The notes: a model not told the origin generated them from the letters alone. DNA of 40,686 bases from Bacteroidota bacterium (GCA_021324685.1 JAJPIQ010000086.1:1-40686), one strand, 5' to 3'; shown: positions 7,647 through 16,007, numbered from the stretch's first letter. Numbers and translations: made by a program.

Positions 7647-9532
7647 CCGATCGCCTCCAGAATATCGACGGCCATCTGGTATTTCTTGAAGGGGGGCATC
7701 AGATACGCCCCGTCGACGAGCGATTTGGCGTCTTTGAGGAATTCGACGCAGATCGCGACCCCTTCCTTGCTTTGTTCTTCGATCGTTGTTCGTTTCGCGA
7801 TCCGTTCATGGATCCAGTCGGGGATCGACATGCCGGGAACTTCATAGTGCAGGAATTCGGCGTGGCGCTGGCTGCGAAGCGGAAGGATGCCAAGCATGAT
7901 CCGCGCGCTCCCCTGAAACGGCCGGACCGCTTCCAGGAACCGCTCCAGCGATTTCATTTCGAAGAGCGGCTGGGTGAAGATCACTTCGCAGCCTTCGGCA
8001 ATTTTTCGTTCCAGCCGTGCGGCTTCCCGTTCCATGTCTTCGGCGACCGGATTGCAGCCGCAGGCGATGAGGAAATGCGTACACTCGATTTTCGCTCCGG
8101 CGATCGGGTTGCCCATGAGATCGCAACCGCCGTTCATCGACTTGACCGCCCGAATCAGCCCGATCGAATCGATGTCGTAGACACTGGTCGCATACGGATA
8201 ATCGCCGATCTGCGCCGGGTCGCCGGTGACGCACAGGATATTTCGAACGCCCAGCGCATCGGCCCCCAATAGTTCCGATTGCAGGCCGACCATGTTGCGG
8301 TCCCGGCAGGCAAGGTGCGCGACGGCCTCGATGCCGCACTGCGATTGCACGATATGCGCGAGAGTCAGCGAACTCATTCGCAGTCGCGCGCGGGCGCCAT
8401 CGGAGATATTCACAGCATCGATCCCGGCCTTCGCGAGGAACGACGCACCCTGCGTTACGCTCGACATATCGAGGCCGCGGGGAACATCGAGCTCTACGGT
8501 CGTCAGGAATTTTGTTCCGAGGTTCCGCTTGAACTGAGAATAGAGCGACGCCGAACTCTGCACGGTGCCGTTCCGCTGTTCGGTCCGAACGGAAGCGCGG
8601 TGAACTTTTATCTCTCCCGCCGGAATGCCACGGATGGCATCGCGGATCGCTCGGATATGTTCGGGACGCGCTCCGCCAGCGGCCCCGACGATCGAAACGC
8701 CCGCTTCGACCAGCCGCTTCGTGCTCTCGCCCAAATATTCGGGCGTCGCATGATAGATGGCGTGCCCATCGACGAGCGTTGGGATCCCGATATCGGGCTG
8801 GGCACTGATCGGAATATCGGGGAGCGCAAAGGCTTCAATGATCGAGAGCATCCGGTTGGGACCGACCGTGCCATTGGTCCCGATCGCCGCGACCCCATGC
8901 GAGCGCAGCCGTTCGGCAACGTTACGCGCGAAATCGGTCGCAAGCAGGGCCCCGTCTTCCGGGAATGTTTTTTGTGCGATGATCGGAAGCTCCGGCGCGA
9001 TGCGCTGCGCTTCTTCGATCGCGATCTCGAGTTCGATGAGATCGATAAAACTTTTTAAGACGATCGCATCGGGGTTCCCATCGGCAAGGGCAAGGAGTTG
9101 TTCTCGAAACGCGGCATGAACGCTCGCCGGCTGGAGCGGTCCCACCGGAGAGAGAAATTTTCCGACCGGGCCTACGGCCGCGGCGACCAGCGAACCGTAA
9201 TCGCTGGCGACGGCACGGGCCAGCCAGACGCCTTTGCGATTGATCTCGTACGATTTTTCTGCAATATGATGCCGAGCCAGCGTCAGCGGATTGGCCTGCT
9301 CGGTATTCGTCATAAGAAGTTCCGCGCCGGCTTCGGCAAAACGCCGGTGCGCATGTTCCACGGCGATCGGCTGCGTCAGATTGTACCGCTCGACGAGCGG
9401 ATCGGTAAAGCCGTCTGCATGCAGCGTAGCCGCCATCGACCCATCGGTAAGGATGGGGTGGATCTGAGCCGTTCGAAGGCGGACGAGAAAACGGTTTTTG
9501 TTTTCTATGACAGGTATCGCGGGAGTCGGCAT
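7643..9532 (-). CDS. Homocysteine-methyltransferase-like domain fused to methylenetetrahydrofolate reductase; zinc ligands missing
   Basis: This 629-residue protein has two domains, as in the YitJ type. Residues about 20-300 match the homocysteine S-methyltransferase barrel (LTDGSMAATLHADGF, AEAGAELLMTNT). Residues about 340-629 match MetF: VELDVPRG contains the expected catalytic Glu347, HLACRDRN and CVTGDPAQIGDYP are folate/FAD-region motifs, and IFTQPLFE is also typical. MetF makes 5-methyltetrahydrofolate in the cytoplasm. The N-terminal domain is odd. The three zinc-binding cysteines of the family (GLNC and GGCC motifs) are replaced: GTNG puts Gly221 at the first, and VGAAGGA puts Ala285 and Gly286 at the other two. 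Homocysteine activation through zinc therefore looks lost, while the reductase half looks intact. It is coupled to the downstream glycosyltransferase by an ATGA overlap. Confidence 0.9.
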   Translation of the reverse strand: MPTPAIPVIENKNRFLVRLRTAQIHPILTDGSMAATLHADGFTDPLVERYNLTQPIAVEHAHRRFAEAGAELLMTNTEQANPLTLARHHIAEKSYEINRKGVWLARAVASDYGSLVAAAVGPVGKFLSPVGPLQPASVHAAFREQLLALADGNPDAIVLKSFIDLIELEIAIEEAQRIAPELPIIAQKTFPEDGALLATDFARNVAERLRSHGVAAIGTNGTVGPNRMLSIIEAFALPDIPISAQPDIGIPTLVDGHAIYHATPEYLGESTKRLVEAGVSIVGAAGGARPEHIRAIRDAIRGIPAGEIKVHRASVRTEQRNGTVQSSASLYSQFKRNLGTKFLTTVELDVPRGLDMSSVTQGASFLAKAGIDAVNISDGARARLRMSSLTLAHIVQSQCGIEAVAHLACRDRNMVGLQSELLGADALGVRNILCVTGDPAQIGDYPYATSVYDIDSIGLIRAVKSMNGGCDLMGNPIAGAKIECTHFLIACGCNPVAEDMEREAARLERKIAEGCEVIFTQPLFEMKSLERFLEAVRPFQGSARIMLGILPLRSQRHAEFLHYEVPGMSIPDWIHERIAKRTTIEEQSKEGVAICVEFLKDAKSLVDGAYLMPPFKKYQMAVDILEAIG

Positions 9533-9881
9533 GTAGAATCAAACAGCAACGCACGGAGGGCCTCGTTTGTCCCGATGAGAGGTGCAAAAAAGAGCGGCGG
9601 CCCGCAACAACGGTTTTCCACGATGGCGTCGTTGGCTTGCGGCGGTCCGGAACGCCGGCGGCATCACCGTCGTGGAGGTCAATTCGAACGTCCGCATTAA
9701 AACTATCGAAGCGAAACGGAAGGAAGTTATCGATTCGCTATGTGTTCACCAAGAGCAGGTTGCAGCGTTTTGCAGTACCGAGTTCAATCATGGAGTAGAG
9801 CCTTCGTTCACCGGATGAAGTAAAATTTGAGTTTTGTGCAAAGAGGAGCATCACACAATTTAGCCTCACGAGATAGAATAA
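9533..9881. other. Gene-poor interval with no recognised gene
   Basis: This stretch precedes the kinase remnant. One plus-strand frame is open from about 9582 to 9818 and would encode a peptide containing VVEVNSNVRIKTIEAKRKEV. It has no recognisable family, no clear ribosome binding site and no supporting context. It may be decayed coding sequence linked to the kinase tail that follows, and it is not called as a gene. Confidence 0.4.
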
Positions 9882-10069
9882 TATCGATCACGAAGAAATT
9901 GGTCGGATCGATGAACCGCAAGATCGATATTCGTTCCATCCAAGGCAAGGGGACGACCGTCTCCGTGCAGTTCCCCAAAGTAATGGTGCCCGACACGCAG
10001 GCCGCTCCGCCGCGCAAGGACGGAAACGGCCCCATCCGCGAGCATATCCAAAAATACCCGATGAATTGA
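9882..10069 (+). pseudogene. C-terminal fragment of a histidine kinase
   Basis: The plus-strand frame ending at 10069 carries ISITKKLVGSMNRKIDIR followed by SIQGKGTTVSVQFPKV, which is the usual end of a histidine kinase ATPase domain (SITKKLVE.M.G.I...S..GKGT.F...FP). The glycine-rich G2 box that should come just before it is replaced by ASRDRI, and no H, N or G1 box is found upstream. It is therefore a broken remnant, not a working kinase. The frame is open back to about 9827 but the upstream part is not recognisable. It sits directly before a tandem repeat array, which fits a recombined or decaying locus. Confidence 0.55.
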
Positions 10070-10092
10070 GCGGTTTCGTGCGACCGCTTCAA

Positions 10093-10201
10093 CGATTATA
10101 GAGCGGCCGAATCAGCGATTATAGAGCGGCCGAATCAGCGATTATAGAGCGGCCGAATCAGCGATTATAGAGCGGCCGAATCAGCGATTATAGAGCGGCC
10201 G
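10093..10201 (+). repeat. 23-bp direct tandem repeat, four full copies plus one partial
   Basis: A 23-bp unit beginning CGATTATAGAGCGGCCGAAT repeats at 10093, 10116, 10139 and 10162, with a partial fifth copy at 10185-10201. The copies are identical and have no spacers, so this is a tandem repeat and not a CRISPR array. Each unit has a CGGCCG palindrome. The last copy runs into a perfect hairpin that reuses the same GCGGCCG core. The array lies between the kinase remnant and the peroxidase gene. Confidence 0.93.
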
Positions 10202-10220
10202 CTTGATGAAAGCGGCCGCT
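10194..10220 (-). terminator. Hairpin downstream of the peroxidase gene, possible terminator without U-tract
   Basis: The arms AGCGGCCGCTT (10194-10204) and AAGCGGCCGCT (10210-10220) form a perfect 11-bp stem with a 5-nt loop, 17 bases past the stop codon of the minus-strand peroxidase gene. On the minus strand it is followed by CTCTATAATCGC and not by a T-run, so intrinsic termination is uncertain. It could instead be an mRNA-stabilising hairpin or the founder of the adjacent repeat. Confidence 0.5.
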
Positions 10221-10236
10221 TGGCGTTTGCGTTTCG

Positions 10237-11718
10237 TTATCGCTGGAGTACGATGGGAATCGTCTTCTCATCCGCTCCGCTCGCGAGCACCAGCCGGTAC
10301 GATCCGTTCGCAAGGTCCGGGAACTGGATTGCCAGGCGCCCATCGGAATGCATCGTCTGCTGCCAGACGGTCTCGCCATTTTCCGCGACCAGTTGCAGCC
10401 GGACTTCACCCGTCATTCCCGGGCATTCGAGCGTTGCCGTTCCCGGGCAGGGATTCGGATAGAAGGAGAGGTCCTGTGCAATGATATGATTGTCGATCGT
10501 CACCGCGGCCACGCCTGGGTCCTGGAATCGCTGGTCGCTGATATACGTATAATCGCTTAGGTCTTCAAGGAACGCTTCGAGGTCCTGCAACTGGCTGCTG
10601 TCAAGATTCAGCGCCTTAATACGAGGGTCCTTATTGAAGATCTGCATCGAATCGGAGCCGAACATGTCGTTGCCGCCGCGATTGTAGTTCGCTATCACCT
10701 GTGCAAGGGTCGGAACCGTTCCATCGGCCCCATAGGGACCGATCATCGCCACATTACGGAGCGAAGGCGTTCGGAACTTACCGACATCGCTCGAATCGCG
10801 GGTGACGGCCGCGCGGCCGGCATCCAGGAAGCGGTTCGTGTCCTGCGGGAGCGTATCGAACCCATATCCTCCGCCGCGCTTGATGTCAATAGGGTTCGGC
10901 TCGAAGGTTCCGGTACGATAGTAATTGTTATCGGAAAAGATCTGCCCAAACGTATTCGAACTCTGGGAACCCATATTATTATGGCATTCCGAGCAATTCG
11001 TCTTCGTCGTATCGAAGAAGAGTTGCATTCCGCGGAGTGCCGAAGCGGACAGGGCGGCCGAATTACCGGCCAGATATCGATCGTACGGGCTGTTGCCACT
11101 GATCATGCAACGCTCGAAGGTCGCGATCGCTTTGGCAATGCGGTCCATCGTGACCTGTGCATCGCCAAAGGCCTGTGTGAAGAGCACGGCGTACGCCGGG
11201 TTATTTTGGAGTTCGGCGAACGAAGCTGCCGTATCGCCTAAGAGGTCGCCTTTTTTCTGGATGGCGATCGTCGCCTGCTCTTCGAGCGTGTGAATGTGCC
11301 CGTCCCAGGTCAGAGTGGTATCGTAGGCAAGGTTCATAAGGCGAGGGACCGTACGTGCCGGTCGCGAAGAATCACCGAACGCTCCGGCGTGCGCGCCGCC
11401 GGCTGCAAAACTCTTATAGGAATTATGACACGTCGCGCAGGAAGTTTTTCCATCGCCGCTGAGGGCGGTTTCATAAAAAAGCTGACGCCCGAGCACGAAT
11501 TTTTCCTGCGTGATCGGATTATCTGCCGGTACCATCGGCATTGGCCACCCGGCCGGCAGCACGAGTGGGTTGACACCGCTCGTCGAGTGCATCGGCGTGC
11601 CCCGAAAAGCGACGAGGCTTACGATGGCAATGAGTGCAGCGGGGAGCGCGAGAAATCGCGCGCGATGGACGGAAATGAAACGTTGAACTGTGGACCGAAC
11701 GACACGAACCTTCGACAT
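10237..11718 (-). CDS. Di-haem cytochrome c peroxidase with T9SS C-terminal sorting domain
   Basis: This 493-residue exported protein has an N-terminal hydrophobic segment (about 21-38, FLALPAALIAIVSLVAF). Two c-type haem motifs follow: SCATCH (His98) and NCSECH (His246). Between and after them lie segments typical of the CcpA/MauG family, including GRQLFYETALSGDG and FRTPSLRNVAMIGPYGADG. The family reduces hydrogen peroxide in the periplasm with electrons from cytochromes. The last 75 or so residues, starting SFYPNPCPGTATLE and ending GSYRLVLASG plus a basic tail, form a type A T9SS sorting domain. This predicts export across the outer membrane and surface attachment, unusual for a peroxidase normally fed by periplasmic cytochromes. 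It stands alone on its strand with a 250-bp upstream gap. Confidence 0.9.
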   Translation of the reverse strand: MSKVRVVRSTVQRFISVHRARFLALPAALIAIVSLVAFRGTPMHSTSGVNPLVLPAGWPMPMVPADNPITQEKFVLGRQLFYETALSGDGKTSCATCHNSYKSFAAGGAHAGAFGDSSRPARTVPRLMNLAYDTTLTWDGHIHTLEEQATIAIQKKGDLLGDTAASFAELQNNPAYAVLFTQAFGDAQVTMDRIAKAIATFERCMISGNSPYDRYLAGNSAALSASALRGMQLFFDTTKTNCSECHNNMGSQSSNTFGQIFSDNNYYRTGTFEPNPIDIKRGGGYGFDTLPQDTNRFLDAGRAAVTRDSSDVGKFRTPSLRNVAMIGPYGADGTVPTLAQVIANYNRGGNDMFGSDSMQIFNKDPRIKALNLDSSQLQDLEAFLEDLSDYTYISDQRFQDPGVAAVTIDNHIIAQDLSFYPNPCPGTATLECPGMTGEVRLQLVAENGETVWQQTMHSDGRLAIQFPDLANGSYRLVLASGADEKTIPIVLQR

Positions 11719-11969
11719 ATGAGTACCTCTTCAATACGAGATGAAAAAGACCGACACCAGAATGACGCTTCGGAGGGCCGATGGCATCTTCCCTTCGACC
11801 TTCGAGGCGATATCTATAGAAGAAAAACACCCGAACCCCCTGAAGGTTACAGGTAAAGATCGGTAAAAATCTGTGACTTCTATGAACGGTAGTACCTGTA
11901 ATAATCTCGCTCGCACGAAAAAATTACACCCTGCTTTCTATATTACGCGCCGGTTTTATATGGGACCGG

Positions 11970-12287
11970 TTACTTTTTGAGCGTCGAGCAGTATTCCTGA
12001 GCCGATTGAGCAAAAGAGAGCCATTTTTTGGCGGACGAGTGGGGGACCTGGACCCACTCCTTCATTGGCCGCCCGGACATAGGTTCGAAAAGCGTTGCTC
12101 CCGGCTCGGAAAGGGCACGTTTGTGAGGTTCGCCGGTAAGTTTAAAGACCATCGCGTCCCCGGCAAGTCCTGCAAAGGCTTTTCCTTTTACTTTCAGCGA
12201 AGGCATTCCGAACATGTTGCTGATCTGGGCGCCATCTTCTGCCAGTTTGCGGGCGACATCATTATAAGCTTTTTCGGCAGCAGTCAT
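11970..12287 (-). CDS. TfoX/Sxy N-terminal-domain family protein
   Basis: This small soluble protein is about 105 residues from the ATG at 12287 (a TTG three codons earlier is also in frame). The segments ISNMFGMPSLKVKGKAFAGL and MVFKLTG match the N-terminal domain of TfoX/Sxy-like proteins, which is often found alone in environmental bacteria. The best studied member, Sxy/TfoX, promotes competence gene expression, but stand-alone short members have no established role, so no function is assigned. The C-terminal part (SGRPMKEWVQVP) matches the same short group. It lies between the peroxidase gene and tRNA-Ser and is probably a single-gene unit. Confidence 0.75.
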   Translation of the reverse strand: MTAAEKAYNDVARKLAEDGAQISNMFGMPSLKVKGKAFAGLAGDAMVFKLTGEPHKRALSEPGATLFEPMSGRPMKEWVQVPHSSAKKWLSFAQSAQEYCSTLKK

Positions 12288-12340
12288 AAAAAGCAAGACA
12301 CATTAAACACCGAGAAAAAAATACGCGAGGAGAAAAAATG

Positions 12341-12425
12341 CGGAGAGGGGGAGATTCGAACTCCCGATACCCGAAGGTATAACGGTTTTCGAGACCGCCG
12401 CATTCGACCACTCTGCCACCTCTCC
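12341..12425 (-). tRNA. tRNA-Ser (CGA)
   Basis: The minus strand reads GGAGAGG...CCUCUCC with discriminator G, a D arm typical of serine tRNAs, an anticodon loop CUCGAAA (anticodon CGA), and a long variable arm (ACCUUCGGGU-type stem-loop). The T loop is UUCGAAU. The 85-nt length and the extra arm identify a class II tRNA, and the CGA anticodon reads the serine codon UCG. No CCA is encoded. Confidence 0.95.
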
Positions 12426-12571
12426 GAATGCCTTTTTTGGGGTTGCAAGCCCATCCCGATCGCATGGCCCGACGGGGCTTGAAATCGAAATGCGGGCGTT
12501 CAAACGGCGGCTGGAAGGGTCGCGTTCCAAAAAATCGGGACCGGGCTTAGTTAAGTATGGGAACATCATTT

Positions 12572-12589
12572 AGTTAACCATGGTTAACT
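12572..12589. promoter_or_regulatory. Perfect 18-bp palindrome, likely DtxR/MntR-type operator
   Basis: AGTTAACCATGGTTAACT is a perfect 18-bp palindrome that ends 7 bases before the start codon of the metalloregulator gene at 12597. Its size, AT-rich half sites and position directly before a DtxR-family gene fit an autoregulatory operator where repressor binding would block transcription. A half-site-like TTAGTTAAG lies at about 12547-12555. The assignment to this regulator is inference from position. Confidence 0.7.
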
Positions 12590-12596
12590 CATCCTG

Positions 12597-13247
12597 ATGA
12601 ACACGCCGTCGATCGAGGATTATATTAAGGCGATCTATAAGTCCGGTTCCCAGGGCGAGATCACCTCGCGCGATATTGCGCGGCGGGTCGGGGTCAGCGC
12701 GCCGGCGGTGAGCAAGATGCTCCGAAGGCTCGTCGAGCTTAAACTGGTGCGCATGCACCCGGCGACCGGCATTCATCTCACTCCGTTCGGCGAGCGGACG
12801 GCACTGCAAACGATCCGACGACACCGCCTTTTAGAACTCTTCCTGGTGCGGGAACTCGGATATCATTGGGACGAGGTCCATGCCGAAGCCGAACGCCTGG
12901 AGCACCATATCAGCCCGCTCTTCGAAGAACGCATTGCCGAAAAGCTGGGGCATCCCGATTTCGATCCGCACGGCGATCCGATCCCAACGGCGGCCGGCAT
13001 CATGCCGAACATCGAAGAAATTCCGATCAGTGCGGCGGAAGAAGGCTCGACGTTCGTCATTACGCGGCTGCAGGACCTGCCGGAACTTTTGCGATATGCC
13101 GCGAGCCTCGAATTGCTTCCCGGAGCGGTCATCGAGTTCCTTGGCCGCCAGCCGTTCGGTGGACCGTACAATATTTTAGTGAGTGGGGAATCGGTCGCGC
13201 TCGCGCCGGAAGCGGCGGAACAGATCTTTGGGAGAACGATGGCATGA
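12597..13247 (+). CDS. DtxR/MntR-family metal-dependent transcriptional regulator
   Basis: The product is 216 residues. The N-terminal winged helix (about 5-65) starts TPSIEDYIKAIY, close to the MntR start. The dimerisation/metal-binding helices follow (RRHRLLELFL, AERLEHHIS). A C-terminal FeoA-like SH3 domain (about 140-215, PGAVIEFLGRQPFGGPYNI) completes it. The residues equivalent to MntR Asp8, His77, Glu99, Glu102 and His103 are present, but the equivalent of Glu11 is Lys. The protein should repress manganese uptake when loaded with metal. It follows a palindromic operator and overlaps the Nramp gene by four bases (ATGA), so the pair forms a coupled operon. Confidence 0.9.
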   Translation: MNTPSIEDYIKAIYKSGSQGEITSRDIARRVGVSAPAVSKMLRRLVELKLVRMHPATGIHLTPFGERTALQTIRRHRLLELFLVRELGYHWDEVHAEAERLEHHISPLFEERIAEKLGHPDFDPHGDPIPTAAGIMPNIEEIPISAAEEGSTFVITRLQDLPELLRYAASLELLPGAVIEFLGRQPFGGPYNILVSGESVALAPEAAEQIFGRTMA

Positions 13248-14554
13248 TCGACCGCGCAGAATCGGTGCACGCGGCTCATCGCTGGGCGGACCCGAAGCCG
13301 ATCGAGCCGCAAAAATCGGCGGGGCTGCTCCGCCGTGCCTTCGCTTTTTCGGGACCCGCATTCCTTGTGGCTATCGGTTATATGGACCCGGGCAACTGGG
13401 CGACCGATATCGAAGGCGGTTCACGGTTCCATTACGATCTGCTCTGGGTTATTTTGGCGAGCAATCTTATTGCTATTCTGCTGCAGATCCTTTCGAGCCG
13501 GTTGGGAGTGGTCACCGGCCGCGATCTTCCGCAACTCTGCCGCGAACGGTTTTCAAAACCGACGGCGATCTTTTTCTGGATCGTAGCGGAAGTCGCGATT
13601 GTCGCATGCGATCTTGCCGAAGTTCTCGGCAGCGCGATCGCGTTCAATCTTTTATTTCATATTCCGCTGCTCGCGGCCGTCTTTATCACGGCATTGGATG
13701 TCCTCGTCATCCTCATCCTTCAGAACCGCGGCGCGCGGCCGATCGAAGCGGTCATTCTTACCCTGATCGGGACGATGAGTGTGTGCTATCTGTACGAGAT
13801 TTATCTTGCTCATCCTGCGTGGGGCAGTATTGGGCATGGTTTGATTACGCCGCGCCTGGACGGCAATAGTTTATATATTGCGCTCGGGATCCTGGGGGCG
13901 ACGGTGATGCCGCACAACTTATATCTGCATTCGCACCTGGTGCAGTCCCGGCGCATCGGGCGTTCGTTCAAAGAAATTCGTTCCGCACTCCGGTTCAATG
14001 TCGTGGATACGGTGATGGCGCTCAACATGGCATTTTTTGTCAATGCCGCGATCCTGGTCATGGCGGGGGCGGTCTTTTTCGAGCATGGGACCGTGGTAAC
14101 GGAAATTCAACAAGCGTATTATACGCTCTCGCCGCTGTTGGGGACCAGCCTCGCCAGCCTTGCGTTCGGCGTGGCACTTTTAGCGTCCGGTCAGGCCTCG
14201 ACGATCACGGGCACGCTCGCGGGGCAGGTCGTGATGGAAGGATTTTTAGAACTAAAGGTCCGGCCGTGGCTTCGCCGGCTTATTACGCGGAGCCTTGCCA
14301 TTGTTCCGGCGGCCGTCGTGATCGCTTTGCAACTTCCGAATGGTTTGGAAGCGCAAAATCACGCAATTTATAATTTACTGATCTTTTCGCAGGTCGTCCT
14401 TTCAGTGCAGCTCTCCTTTGCAACGATTCCGCTCGTGATGTTTACGAGCAAAAAATCGGTGATGGGAGAATTTGTAAACCCAATGTGGCTGAAAGTGCTG
14501 GCCTGGACGGTCGTCGCCGGAATTGCAGCGTTGAATGCCTATCTTGTCTTTTAA
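13244..14554 (+). CDS. mntH: Nramp-family divalent metal (Mn2+/Fe2+) transporter
   Basis: This 436-residue polytopic protein belongs to the Nramp family. The start chosen is the ATG at 13244, which overlaps the regulator stop; the frame is open further upstream but that part shadows the regulator gene. The first transmembrane helix has the metal-binding motif IGYMDPGNWATD. The sixth has GATVMPHNLYLHSHL, including the Met that favours Mn2+/Fe2+. About eleven hydrophobic helices can be seen. Family members import Mn2+ with protons across the inner membrane. Coupling to a DtxR/MntR regulator and a downstream porin supports manganese as the main substrate. Confidence 0.92.
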   Translation: MIDRAESVHAAHRWADPKPIEPQKSAGLLRRAFAFSGPAFLVAIGYMDPGNWATDIEGGSRFHYDLLWVILASNLIAILLQILSSRLGVVTGRDLPQLCRERFSKPTAIFFWIVAEVAIVACDLAEVLGSAIAFNLLFHIPLLAAVFITALDVLVILILQNRGARPIEAVILTLIGTMSVCYLYEIYLAHPAWGSIGHGLITPRLDGNSLYIALGILGATVMPHNLYLHSHLVQSRRIGRSFKEIRSALRFNVVDTVMALNMAFFVNAAILVMAGAVFFEHGTVVTEIQQAYYTLSPLLGTSLASLAFGVALLASGQASTITGTLAGQVVMEGFLELKVRPWLRRLITRSLAIVPAAVVIALQLPNGLEAQNHAIYNLLIFSQVVLSVQLSFATIPLVMFTSKKSVMGEFVNPMWLKVLAWTVVAGIAALNAYLVF

Positions 14555-14638
14555 GTAATTATTTATTTTCAGAATCTAAATTCTCTTTTCAGCAGCAATC
14601 TTCTTTTTCAGCAACCGCATAAATGTTGCCATGTTCTC

Positions 14639-15979
14639 ATGATGCAGAAAAAGCGATTTTTTCTTCTCTCCGTATTCGCGCTCGTTTTCTTCGCATTCCG
14701 AGCGGACCTTTTGGCGCAGGACTCCACAAAAAATATTTTCGCGGATACCACACGGACCTCGTTGCACTTCCAGTTCACCGCGATCACGCAGTATCACGGG
14801 GCATTCCGAGCGCCATACAGCGGCAGGAACAGCCTCGATCCGCATGCGGAGTCGGCAACGTCCATTACTTCGACGCTGTTTTTTGGAATTCGGTTGTGGC
14901 GGGACGCCGGATTCTATTTCGATCCGGAACTGGCAGGAGGGCAGGGGCTTTCGCAGGTCACCGGCATTGCCGGGTTCCCAAACGGCGAAACGCCCCGTAT
15001 TGGGAACCCGTCGCCGACGATTACGATCGCGCGAGCCTATTTCCAACAGGCGATCGGATTGCCGTCGGATTCCACCGTCCATCTCGCGGACGATCTGAAT
15101 GAGCTTTCGCAGGACCTGCCGCTCAATCGTATTATGATCACGGTCGGAAAGTTTGCGCTCACCGATTTCTTCGATGGGAACTCCTACAGTCACGATCCTC
15201 GCACGCAATTCGAAAACTGGGCGCTGATGGATAACGGCGCGTGGGACTATCCCGCGAACACGCACGGATATGCCTTCGCGCTGGCCGCTGGACTAACGAT
15301 GGGAGACTGGTCGCTTCGCGTATCGACGGCCGCGGAGCCGACCGAGGCCAACGGCGAAACGCTCGCGTATAACTCGAACTCGCATGGCGAAACGTTCGAG
15401 CTCGAACATCGGCACTCGTTCGGCCATAACGATGGCGATGTCGAATTCCTTGCCTTCCGCAACACGGCACCGATGGGGAATTATGATGAAGCGGTAAAGG
15501 ACCCGGCTTTCGATACCGACGTCACCCGCACTCGAACCTTCACTCGAAATAAATATGGATTCGGACTGAACTTCGAGCAAGCACTTTCCCGGAATGTTGG
15601 AAGCTTCGCAAGGCTCGGATGGAACGACGGCACGAACGAATCGTGGGCGTTTACGGAAATCGATCGAACCGCGACGCTCGGATTTTCCTTCCGGGGCGCT
15701 CTATGGAATCGCCAACTGGATGTTTTCGGGATCGCGGGAATTATCGATGTGCTTTCACCGGACCACGAGCGCTATCTTGCGGCCGGAGGATATGGCTTTA
15801 TCATTGGCGATGGCGCGCTCGATTACGCGCCGGAAACGATTGTCGAAGCCTACTACCAAATCGCCGTTACCGATGCGTTTATGCTCACCGCCGATTACCA
15901 GTTCATCGCCAATCCTGCCTACAATGCCGCCCGCGGCCCGGTGAATGTCATCGGCGCAAGGGGGCATGTGGAGTTTTGA
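14639..15979 (+). CDS. OprB-type outer-membrane porin
   Basis: This 446-residue precursor has a clear signal peptide (KKRFFLLSVFALVFFAF, cleavage probably near LLAQD). The mature part looks like a beta-barrel, with alternating polar/aromatic strands and a terminal strand ending GARGHVEF. Segments such as AITQYHGAFRAPYSGRNSLD, TLFFGIRLWRDAGFYFDPEL and GQGLSQVTGIAGFPNGE are typical of the OprB carbohydrate-porin family. The gene lies 84 bases after the Nramp gene and is followed by a strong terminator, so it may belong to the same transcript. If so it could pass Mn2+ through the outer membrane, like the MnoP porin of Bradyrhizobium. That role is inference; sugar transport is the family default. 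Confidence 0.85.
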   Translation: MMQKKRFFLLSVFALVFFAFRADLLAQDSTKNIFADTTRTSLHFQFTAITQYHGAFRAPYSGRNSLDPHAESATSITSTLFFGIRLWRDAGFYFDPELAGGQGLSQVTGIAGFPNGETPRIGNPSPTITIARAYFQQAIGLPSDSTVHLADDLNELSQDLPLNRIMITVGKFALTDFFDGNSYSHDPRTQFENWALMDNGAWDYPANTHGYAFALAAGLTMGDWSLRVSTAAEPTEANGETLAYNSNSHGETFELEHRHSFGHNDGDVEFLAFRNTAPMGNYDEAVKDPAFDTDVTRTRTFTRNKYGFGLNFEQALSRNVGSFARLGWNDGTNESWAFTEIDRTATLGFSFRGALWNRQLDVFGIAGIIDVLSPDHERYLAAGGYGFIIGDGALDYAPETIVEAYYQIAVTDAFMLTADYQFIANPAYNAARGPVNVIGARGHVEF

Positions 15980-16007
15980 TCGCGTTCATGGGAATTTCCG
16001 TTTTTCT

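Noticed and set aside
10093-10201. CRISPR array
   Set aside because: The 23-bp copies are contiguous and identical with no spacers, and no cas gene is present.
11941-11970. Terminator hairpin downstream of the TfoX-like gene
   Set aside because: GCCGGT/ACCGGT arms are short and flanked by mixed sequence; too weak to call.
12866-13243. N-terminal extension of mntH
   Set aside because: It overlaps the regulator gene in another frame and looks like shadow sequence. The ATG at 13244 with the ATGA overlap gives normal Nramp length.
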